A DNA stretch of 64,000 bases from JB111 sp049856175 (GTDB lineage: Bacteria > Actinomycetota > Actinomycetes > Actinomycetales > Actinomycetaceae): the NCBI RefSeq assembly GCF_049856175.1, contig NZ_JBNDNA010000002.1, positions 186,001-250,000 on the forward strand. The letters run 5' to 3'. Position 1 is the stretch's first letter. The number at the start of each line of letters is the position of its first letter. Under the pieces are notes generated by a model, which worked only from the letters and a program-made list of their open reading frames with translations, searched no databases and was not told the origin of the DNA. Below are positions 46,776-53,177 of the stretch, piece by piece. The translations under genes and the position numbers were made by a program.

Positions 46776-48077
46776 TCATCCCAGGAGCGCGTTCCAGCGG
46801 GGGACGAAGTCCGGGATGGTCTTCGCGGTGGTCCCGACGTCGCGGATCCCGACCCCGTCGACCCGCAGGCCCAGGATCGCGGCGAACGTCGCCATCCGGT
46901 GGTCGCCGTAGGTCTGAACCGTCCCGCCGTGGAGGAACGCGGGCTCGATCACGAGGCCGTCCTCGGTCTCGTGGGCGCTGCCGCCGAGGCGGCGCAGCTC
47001 GGTGACGATCGCGGCCAGCCGGTCCGTCTCGTGGCCGCGCAGGTGCGCGATCCCGCGCAGCCGGGAGGGTGTCATCGCGAGGGCCGCGACCGCGGCGAGG
47101 GTGGGGGTGAGCTCTCCGACGTCGTGCAGGTCGATGTCGACGCCGCGCAGCTCGCGCTCGTCGGGGCCGGTGACCGACAGGACGTCCTCCGCCGGCCAGT
47201 CGACCTCGGCGCCCATCATCGCCAGCAGGCCGGGCATCGCGTCCCCGGCCTGGGTCGTGCTCGTGGGCCAACCCGGGACGCGCACGGTCCCGGCGGTGAC
47301 CGCGGCGGCCGCGAGGAACGGGCCGGCGTTGGACAGGTCCGGCTCGATCGTGACCTCACCGCCGCGGACCGGCCCGGGGGCGACCACCCAGCGCACCGGG
47401 ACGCCGTCGGACTCGTGCACCTCGACCTCGACGCCGCGCTCGCGCAGCGTCTCGACCGTCATCGTCACGTGGGGCAGCGACGGCATCGGCGGGCCGACGT
47501 GACGCAGGTCGACGCCCCGGTCGAACGCCGGGGCGACGAGCAGGATCGCGGAGACGAACTGCGAGGACGTCGAGGCGTCGACGGTGAGCGGGCCGCCCTC
47601 GAGACGTCCGCGGCCGTGGACCGTCAGCGGGAGGACCTCGGCGCCGGGTCCGCCCGCGGCGTCGACCTCGACGCCGAGCCCGCGCAACGCCGCGACGAGC
47701 GGGCCCATCGGCCGCACCCGGGCGTGCTCGTCGCCGTCGAGGCGCGTGGCACCGGGGGCGAGCGCGGCCAGCGGCGGGACGAACCGCATGACCGTGCCGG
47801 CGAGGCCGCAGTCGATCGACGTGCCGCCGACGACCGGGCCGGGCGTGACCCGCCAGTCGGTGCCCACGTCGTCGATGCGGGCCCCCAGTGCGCGCAGGGC
47901 CTCCGCCATGAGCAGCGTGTCGCGCGAGCGCAGCGGGCGACGCAGCAGCGTGGGTGAGTCGGCGATCGCGGCCAGCAGCAGGGCCCGGTTGGTCTGGGAC
48001 TTCGAGCCCGGGACGTCGGCCGTGGCGTCCAGGGGTCCGCCGGAGCGGGGGGCGGGCCAGATGTCGGTGGTGGTCAC
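46776..48077 (-). CDS. aroA: 3-phosphoshikimate 1-carboxyvinyltransferase (EPSP synthase)
   Basis: 433 aa, the normal length. Substrate-binding N-terminus DVPGSKSQTNRALLLAAIAD, RSRDTLLMAEALRALGA, DGDEHARVRPMGPLVAALRG, SASSQFVSA-like DASTSSQFVSAILL, and EPDLSNAGPFLAAAAVTAGT. The segment corresponding to the classical GNAGTA motif reads GLAGTVMRF, so the enzyme differs from the E. coli type there. Sixth step of the shikimate pathway. TACCCT at 48084-48089 (minus strand) precedes the GTG by 6 nt. First gene of aroA-rsgA-hisN. Confidence 0.95.
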   Translation of the reverse strand: MTTTDIWPAPRSGGPLDATADVPGSKSQTNRALLLAAIADSPTLLRRPLRSRDTLLMAEALRALGARIDDVGTDWRVTPGPVVGGTSIDCGLAGTVMRFVPPLAALAPGATRLDGDEHARVRPMGPLVAALRGLGVEVDAAGGPGAEVLPLTVHGRGRLEGGPLTVDASTSSQFVSAILLVAPAFDRGVDLRHVGPPMPSLPHVTMTVETLRERGVEVEVHESDGVPVRWVVAPGPVRGGEVTIEPDLSNAGPFLAAAAVTAGTVRVPGWPTSTTQAGDAMPGLLAMMGAEVDWPAEDVLSVTGPDERELRGVDIDLHDVGELTPTLAAVAALAMTPSRLRGIAHLRGHETDRLAAIVTELRRLGGSAHETEDGLVIEPAFLHGGTVQTYGDHRMATFAAILGLRVDGVGIRDVGTTAKTIPDFVPRWNALLG

Positions 48078-48137
48078 GTGCCCAGGGTAGAGCCAGGCCG
48101 GGCGGCCGGACCCGGGTCCCGCCGCCCCGTGCGGGCG

Positions 48138-48632
48138 TCAGTCGGTGTACTTGTCCTTCACCTCGGCCTTGGCGGCCCTGATGTCGCGGCGCTGCTCGAG
48201 CGTGTTGCTCATCCGCCACCGCAGCGACGGCTCGCCGTCCCGGTCGGCGGCGGCCGTGAACAGGCCACCCACGAGGCCGGCGTACGCGAGCAGGTCGGAG
48301 GTCATCTCCTTGCGCTCCTCGCCCTGCGCGGTCCACACGGGGTTGCGGGCGAGCGCCACCGGCGCCGTGACCAGCGCGAGGGTGAAGGCCGCCGTGCGGG
48401 GCCTGCGGCCCGTGGCCAGCGCCAGCGCGGACACGGTCGTGACGACGCCGAGCGCACGCGTGAGGAGCTCCGGCGCCGCGGTGACCTGCTCGGGGACACC
48501 GAGCTTCTCCAGGGTCGGGCGGACGCGCTCCACCTTCTCGGCGTGGCGCTGCGGCTGCGTGATGGCCCCGATGCCGTCGGCGAGGAAGGGCGCGGCGAGC
48601 AGCGGGCGGGCGATGATCGAGTGGAGGCTCAT
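48138..48632 (-). CDS. DoxX family membrane protein
   Basis: 164 aa. Four hydrophobic segments in DoxX order: RPLLAAPFLADGIGAITQP, LLTRALGVVTTVSALALATG, RTAAFTLALVTAPVALARN and SDLLAYAGLVGGLFTAAAD. DoxX proteins are small quinone-type membrane proteins, linked in mycobacteria to thiol-stress resistance with SseA/SodA. Divergent from sigR, which is suggestive but not proof of shared regulation. The ATG at 48632 has AACAAT 6 nt upstream. Confidence 0.85.
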   Translation of the reverse strand: MSLHSIIARPLLAAPFLADGIGAITQPQRHAEKVERVRPTLEKLGVPEQVTAAPELLTRALGVVTTVSALALATGRRPRTAAFTLALVTAPVALARNPVWTAQGEERKEMTSDLLAYAGLVGGLFTAAADRDGEPSLRWRMSNTLEQRRDIRAAKAEVKDKYTD

Positions 48633-48674
48633 GTCACCATTGTTGCCACATCGGGCGGCCCGAGGCACGCGGGC

Positions 48675-48701
48675 GGAATAGATCCGCACGTCGGACCCGT
48701 T
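48675..48701 (+). promoter_or_regulatory. SigR-type autoregulatory promoter (sigR p2)
   Basis: GGAATA at 48675-48680 and GTT at 48699-48701, 18 nt apart, match the SigR/SigH consensus. Transcription should begin around 48707-48711, exactly at an in-frame ATG (48711) 57 nt before the main sigR start. Confidence 0.75.
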
Positions 48702-48753
48702 GTCGACCGTATGACCACGGCAACTCTCGCCCGTCCCGCGGCCGCCCGCGGTC

Positions 48754-48759
48754 TAGTCT
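48754..48759 (+). promoter_or_regulatory. Housekeeping -10 box of sigR (p1)
   Basis: TAGTCT ends 8 nt before the ATG at 48768. It fits a constitutive near-leaderless transcript, separate from the SigR-dependent promoter about 60 nt upstream. Confidence 0.5.
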
Positions 48760-48767
48760 GGGCCGGG

Positions 48768-49427
48768 ATGACCACCGACGACGCGCCGGGCCCCGGCGCC
48801 GTGACCACACCCGACGAGGTCGGGGACGATCCCGACCGCGCGCCCGCGGGCGAGACCGACGACGAGCGGGCGGCCCGTTTCGAGCTCGAGGCGCTCCCGT
48901 TCCTCGACCAGCTGTACGGCGCCGCCATGCGGATGACCCGTAACCCGGCCGACGCCGAGGACCTCGTGCAGGAGTCGTTCACCAAGGCGTTCGCCGCGTT
49001 CCACCAGTACCGCCCGGGCACGAACCTCAAGGCGTGGCTGTACCGGATCCTCACGAACACCTACATCAACACGTACCGCAAGAAGCAGCGCGAGCCCCTG
49101 CAGACGGACGCCGACGCGGTCGAGGACTGGCAGATGCACGCGGCGGCCTCCCACACCTCCACCGGGCTGCGCTCGGCGGAGACCGAGGCGCTGGAGTCGC
49201 TGCCCGACTCGGAGGTGAAGGACGCCCTCGCCGGCCTGCAGGAGGACTTCCGGCTGGCCGTGTACCTGGCCGACGTCGAGGGATTCGCGTACAAGGAGAT
49301 CGCCGAGATCATGGGGACGCCGATCGGGACGGTGATGTCCCGCCTGCACCGGGGCCGCCGCCAGCTCCGCGAGCTCCTCGCCGACCACGCCCGGGACCTC
49401 GGGATCCGTACGGAGGTGACGAAGTGA
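48768..49427 (+). CDS. sigR: ECF sigma factor SigR/SigH (thiol stress)
   Basis: 219 aa. Sigma region 2 (LPFLDQLYGAAMRMTRNPAD; AEDLVQESFTKAFAAFHQYR; NLKAWLYRILTNTYINTYRK) and region 4 (VYLADVEGFAYKEIAEIMGT; PIGTVMSRLHRGRRQLREL) are typical of SigR, followed by its zinc anti-sigma gene (GTGA overlap). It transcribes thioredoxin, mycothiol and protein-quality genes on disulfide stress. An in-frame ATG at 48711 would add 19 residues (MTTATLARPAAARGLVWAG) and lies at the start of the SigR-dependent transcript, so two isoforms are likely. Confidence 0.95.
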   Translation: MTTDDAPGPGAVTTPDEVGDDPDRAPAGETDDERAARFELEALPFLDQLYGAAMRMTRNPADAEDLVQESFTKAFAAFHQYRPGTNLKAWLYRILTNTYINTYRKKQREPLQTDADAVEDWQMHAAASHTSTGLRSAETEALESLPDSEVKDALAGLQEDFRLAVYLADVEGFAYKEIAEIMGTPIGTVMSRLHRGRRQLRELLADHARDLGIRTEVTK

Positions 49428-49744
49428 CCACGCCCTACGACGACGACGGGCTGGCCGACCGCATCACGCGGGCCGTCGAGGCCGACGTGCCCGCGGGGCC
49501 GTGCTCCTGCGAGGAGCTGAGCGAGCAGGTGTACGAGTTCCTCGACGCCGAGCTCGGCGACGCCCACCGCGAGCGGCTCCGGCGTCATGTCCTGACCTGC
49601 GAGACCTGCCGCGGGGAGGTCGACGCCGCCGCGCACGTCAAGGCGATCCTCCAGCGCTCGTGCACGGAGCAGGCGCCCGCCTCGCTGCGAGCGCGCATCG
49701 TCTCGCAGCTCTCGGTCGTCAGCATCGCCGTCGAGCGCCGCTGA
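49424..49744 (+). CDS. rsrA: Zinc anti-sigma factor RsrA
   Basis: 106 aa. The ZAS motif is complete: H55-x3-C59-x2-C62 in RRHVLTCETC, plus C27/C29 in PCSCEELSEQVYEFLDAEL. Reduced RsrA holds SigR; oxidation forms a disulfide, releases zinc and frees SigR. The GTG overlaps the sigR stop by 4 nt. A GCGGGG/CCCCGC hairpin (about 49810-49825) follows and may end the transcript. Confidence 0.95.
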   Translation: MTTPYDDDGLADRITRAVEADVPAGPCSCEELSEQVYEFLDAELGDAHRERLRRHVLTCETCRGEVDAAAHVKAILQRSCTEQAPASLRARIVSQLSVVSIAVERR

Positions 49745-49906
49745 ACGGCGGGGTACCCGGTCCCCACGCGCCGGCGGGCGTTGCGTCCCCGGCTCCCACG
49801 CGCCGGTGAGCGGGGTCCGCCCCGCGCGGCCGGCCCGGCGTGTGGGAGGATGGCCCGTCCAGTCCTCCCGCGGCGCGGGAACGATACGAACCTCGAGGAG
49901 TCACGC

Positions 49907-49981
49907 ATGTCCAAGCGCGGACGCAAGCGGAAGGCCCGCAAGAGCAGCTCGGCCAACCACGGCAAGCGGCCCAACGCCTGA
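49907..49981 (+). CDS. Large ribosomal subunit protein bL37 (24 aa)
   Basis: Encodes 24 residues beginning MSKRGRKRKARKSSS and ending GKRPNA. This matches the tiny 50S protein bL37 found in the mycobacterial ribosome structures. CGAGGAG lies 7 nt before the ATG. The position just after sigR-rsrA is conserved in actinobacteria as I recall. A strong terminator follows 8 nt later. The longer frame starting at 49781 is an artefact. Confidence 0.9.
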   Translation: MSKRGRKRKARKSSSANHGKRPNA

Positions 49982-49989
49982 GCAGGTCC

Positions 49990-50018
49990 GAAGGCCCCCG
50001 ACGACGTCGGGGGCCTTC
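49990..50018 (+). terminator. bL37 terminator hairpin
   Basis: A 13-bp perfect stem, GAAGGCCCCCGAC with 50006-50018, and a 3-nt loop, 8 nt after the stop codon. The GGCCTTC end is AT-richer than its surroundings. Confidence 0.85.
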
Positions 50019-50063
50019 GCCGTACCCCGGACGATCCCCACCCGCCGCAGCAGAGGAGCTCTC

Positions 50064-50924
50064 GTGCCGCACCTCGAGTCCCTTCCCGCCCTGGCCGTCA
50101 CCGGGGCCACCGGGCACATCGGCTCGCTCGTCGCCCGGCAGCTGGCGGACGCCGGCCTCGCCCAGCGCCTGCTCGTCCGCCGGCCCGGGAGCGCGCCCGA
50201 CCTGCCGAGTGCCGCGGTGGTGGGGTGCACCTACGAGGACTCCAGCGTGTCGCGCGCGGCGCTCGACGGGGTCGACGTCCTGTTCATGGTCTCCGGCGCC
50301 GAGCACCCGGACCGGCTCGACCAGCACCGCGGGTTCGTCGACGCGGCCGTCGCTGCCGGCGTCGGGCACGTCGTCTACCTGTCCTTCTTCGGTGCGGCGC
50401 CCGACGCCACGTTCACCCTGGCCCGGGACCACTGGGCCACCGAGCAGCACATCATCGCCGCGGGCCCGAGGTACACGTTCCTGCGCAACGCCTTCTACAC
50501 CGACTTCTTCGAGGCGATGACCGGCGCGGACGGCGTCCTGCGCGGGCCCGCCGGCACGGGGCGCGTCGCGTCCGTCACCCGCGCGGACGTCGCTCGGGTC
50601 GCAGCGGCCGTCCTGCAGCGACCGCAGGACCACCAGGGCGCGACCTACGACGTCACCGGGCCCGAGGAGCTCTCCCTGACCGAGGTCGCCGCGACCATCA
50701 CCGAGGTGACCGGCCGGTCGGTGGTCTACCACGACGAGTCGATCGCCGAGGCCTACGAGTCGCGCCGGGCGTGGGACGCTCCCGAGTGGCAGTACGACGC
50801 CTGGGTGTCGACGTACACGGCGATCGCGGCCGGCGAGCTGGTGCCGGCGAGCGACCACGTCCTGCGGGTCACCGGACGCCCGCCCGAGAGCCTCCGCGAC
50901 CACCTCGGGTCGGTCGAGGGCTGA
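50064..50924 (+). CDS. NmrA/SDR-type NAD(P)-binding oxidoreductase
   Basis: 286 aa. ALAVTGATGHIGSLVARQLA is the GxxGxxG Rossmann loop of atypical short-chain dehydrogenases; VDVLFMVSGAEHPDRLDQHR, HVVYLSFFGAAPDATFTLAR and YTFLRNAFYTDFFEAM follow the NmrA/QOR2 pattern, in which the normal Tyr-x3-Lys triad is absent. Members sense NADP+ redox state or reduce quinones. The GTG at 50064 follows AGAGGAG. Activity not assigned. Confidence 0.82.
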   Translation: MPHLESLPALAVTGATGHIGSLVARQLADAGLAQRLLVRRPGSAPDLPSAAVVGCTYEDSSVSRAALDGVDVLFMVSGAEHPDRLDQHRGFVDAAVAAGVGHVVYLSFFGAAPDATFTLARDHWATEQHIIAAGPRYTFLRNAFYTDFFEAMTGADGVLRGPAGTGRVASVTRADVARVAAAVLQRPQDHQGATYDVTGPEELSLTEVAATITEVTGRSVVYHDESIAEAYESRRAWDAPEWQYDAWVSTYTAIAAGELVPASDHVLRVTGRPPESLRDHLGSVEG

Positions 50925-50974
50925 CGGTCCACGGCGGCGGGCGTCGTCGACCGGACCGGACCTACCCTGGTGGC

Positions 50975-51946
50975 ATGCGCGCCGCCTACGCCGCCCGTCA
51001 GGACCAGGACGACCCGCTGGAGGGGCTCGTCGTCGGGGAGATCGAGCCTCCGACGGCCCCGCCCGGCTGGGTGCGCGTGACCGTGCGCGCCGCCGCGCTC
51101 AACCACCACGACCTGTGGTCGCTGCGCGGGGTCGGGCTGCCGTCCGACCGCCTGCCGATGGTGCTCGGCTGTGACGCCGCGGGCGTCACCGAGGACGGGC
51201 GGGAGGTGATCGTCCACGCCGTCGTCGGCGACCCGGCGTGGACCGGTGACGAGACCCTCGACCCGGCGCGGACCCTGCTGTCCGAGCTCCACCTCGGCAC
51301 GTTCGCCGAGCACGTGCTCGTGCCGGCGCGCAACGTCGTGGACAAGGCGCCCGAGCTGACGTTCGCCGAGGCCGCGTGCCTGCCCACGGCGTGGCTGACG
51401 GCCTACCGGATGCTGACGACCGTGGGCCGCGTGCGCGCGGGGGACACCGTGCTCGTCCAGGGGGCCACCGGTGGTGTGGCGGGCGCGGCGATCACGCTGG
51501 CGCGGCTCATGGGCGCCCGCGTGGCCGCGACCTCACGCAGCGAGGCAGGACGGGCGCTCGCCGCCGACCTCGGTGCCCACGAGGTGCTCGAGAGCGGCGA
51601 ACGCCTCTCCGGGCGGGCCGACCTCGTCGTGGAGTCGGTGGGGCAGGCCACCTGGGCGCACTCGCTGCGCTCGCTGCGGCCCGGCGGCTCGGTGGTCGTC
51701 TGCGGGGCCACCTCCGGCGACGCGCCGCCGGCCGAGCTGAACCGGGTGTTCTTCCGGTCGCTCAACGTGCTCGGGTCGACCATGGGCACGCGCGACGAGC
51801 TCGAGGCGCTGCAGCGGGCACTCGTCACCACGGGCGTCCGGCCGCGCGTGGAGGTCATCGGTGGTCTGGACGCCGTGCCGACCGGACTTCGGCGCATGGC
51901 CCGCGGCGAGATCGCCGGCAAGCTCGTGGTCGAGCCGTCGGTCTGA
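50975..51946 (+). CDS. Quinone-oxidoreductase-type zinc-free MDR dehydrogenase
   Basis: 323 aa. GroES-like domain (AALNHHDLWSLRGVGLPSD; VLGCDAAGVTEDGREV) and Rossmann domain VLVQGATGGVAGAAITLARL with NADPH-type VAATSRSEAG. The catalytic-zinc cysteines of alcohol dehydrogenases are missing, so it belongs with quinone/enone oxidoreductases. TACCCT at 50963-50968 lies 6 nt before the ATG, giving a leaderless transcript. The substrate is unknown. Confidence 0.87.
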   Translation: MRAAYAARQDQDDPLEGLVVGEIEPPTAPPGWVRVTVRAAALNHHDLWSLRGVGLPSDRLPMVLGCDAAGVTEDGREVIVHAVVGDPAWTGDETLDPARTLLSELHLGTFAEHVLVPARNVVDKAPELTFAEAACLPTAWLTAYRMLTTVGRVRAGDTVLVQGATGGVAGAAITLARLMGARVAATSRSEAGRALAADLGAHEVLESGERLSGRADLVVESVGQATWAHSLRSLRPGGSVVVCGATSGDAPPAELNRVFFRSLNVLGSTMGTRDELEALQRALVTTGVRPRVEVIGGLDAVPTGLRRMARGEIAGKLVVEPSV

Positions 51947-52471
51947 CCCGTATCGCGCCGAGGGCGCGGGTCTGTGCCGAGGGCGCGGGTGCGCGCAGAG
52001 GGCGCGGGTCTGTGCCGAGGGCGCGGGTGCGCGCAGAGGGCGCGGGCAAGTCGCCGAGGACGCGGGTTTGTGCCGAGGACGCGGGGTCCGGACCGAGGGC
52101 ACGAGCAAGTCGCCGAGTGGACATCCGCCGGCAGTACTCTCGGCGCCTACGTCGTGTCCTCGGCATATACATCGTGCTCTCGGCGCCTGGGGCACCGTCG
52201 TCGGACTGGACCACAGGGCCGCGAGCCTGACAGCACCCGGCCGACAGTGGTCAACGTGTTGCTGACGGCCTGCACTTGTCTACGTGTCCCTTACGGGCTG
52301 ACAGCTACCGTGCGCGGTCCGGCTCGGACATGTCGGGCCCATCGCGACGTTCCGGAGAGCCGCGGTGCACAGCCCGTCAGGAGGTGCTCAGCCCGTTCCG
52401 CGGCGCTCAGTCCCTCAGGCGGTGCACAGCCCGTCAGACGGTGCACAGCCCGTCAGACGGTGCACAGCCCG
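51947..52471. other. Convergent intergenic region filled with tandem repeats
   Basis: 525 bp between converging genes without a credible ORF. It holds a 19-20-bp array (51960-52114), inverted-orientation degenerate copies (about 52135-52190), unique sequence and a second 19-bp array (52364-52477). Confidence 0.85.
51960..52114. repeat. 19/20-bp tandem array (GAGGGCGCGGG units)
   Basis: Eight units beginning GAGGGCGCGGG (or GAGGACGCGGG) alternate between TCTGTGCC-, TGCGCGCA- and CAAGTCGCC-type tails. At 52135-52190 related words appear in the opposite orientation (CTCGGCGCC, CCTCGGCATATAC), so the region can fold back. Confidence 0.85.
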
Positions 52472-52477
52472 TCAGGC
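52364..52477. repeat. 19-bp tandem array containing the hydrolase stop codon
   Basis: Six units of GGTGCACAGCCCGTCAGAC and variants with an exact 19-bp period (52364, 52383, 52402, 52421, 52440, 52459). The TCA in the last unit (52472-52474) is the minus-strand stop of the SGNH hydrolase gene. Confidence 0.88.
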
Positions 52478-53068
52478 GGCGCGGTCCTCGGCGCCGAGCC
52501 AGGCGTGCCAGCCCTCGTGGAGCACGAGCCACGCGAGCAGTCCGTATCCGGCCTGACCCGGCACGGTGCCGTCTCCGGCGTACATGTCGGCGAGCCACTG
52601 CTCGTGCGAGCGCAGCGGCTGGAAGGTCTCGACGTAGGGGACGTGCCGCCTGCGGCAGACGTCCGCGAACGCATCGGAGACGGTCGCGAGCGCGCGCTCG
52701 TCGACCCGCAGGCGCGGCGGCGGACCGACGACGAAGCAGCGCACGTCCGAGGCCGAGGCGGCGTCGAGCACGTTGGCGAGGTTGAGGCGCGACCGGGCGG
52801 TCGAGACGCCGGAGAGGACATCGGCCGCGGACAGGCCCACGACGAGCCGGTTGTCGGTCCGGGGTCCGAACCGCGTGGCAGTCTCGGTCTCCCAGCGCGC
52901 GGACAGGCCGGTGGACGTCTCGCCGGGCACCGGCAGTGCGGCGACGAAGGGGTCGGTCGCGTGCCGTGTGCGTGCCAGCACCCTGCCGACCCAGCCCAGG
53001 GCCCGGGCGTCGCCCTGCCCCGCCACCAGCTCGTCGCCGAGCACGCAGATCCGCACGCCGTCGCTCAT
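52472..53068 (-). CDS. SGNH/GDSL-type hydrolase-like protein
   Basis: 198 aa. Opens with VRICVLGDELVAGQGDARAL, block I of SGNH hydrolases, although the nucleophile position reads G-D-E rather than G-D-S. Block III is TDNRLVVGLSAADVLSG (Asn/Gly type) and the C-terminal part ends GWHAWLG. With the catalytic Ser apparently replaced by Glu, lipase/esterase activity is doubtful. No signal peptide. AGGAGG is 4-5 nt upstream of the ATG at 53068. The stop lies inside a 19-bp tandem array. Confidence 0.7.
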   Translation of the reverse strand: MSDGVRICVLGDELVAGQGDARALGWVGRVLARTRHATDPFVAALPVPGETSTGLSARWETETATRFGPRTDNRLVVGLSAADVLSGVSTARSRLNLANVLDAASASDVRCFVVGPPPRLRVDERALATVSDAFADVCRRRHVPYVETFQPLRSHEQWLADMYAGDGTVPGQAGYGLLAWLVLHEGWHAWLGAEDRAA

Positions 53069-53177
53069 ACCCCTCCTTCTGCTCGCCCCGCCGTGCGCGG
53101 GGTCGTCCCATCCTGCCCCACGGCGGCCGGCACGCACGTGGGCGGCCGCACGAGCGGACGCCCACCCGCGGCCCGGG

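Noticed and set aside
52364..52477. Possible CRISPR array
   Set aside because: Units of 19 bp repeat without spacers, and no cas gene is nearby.
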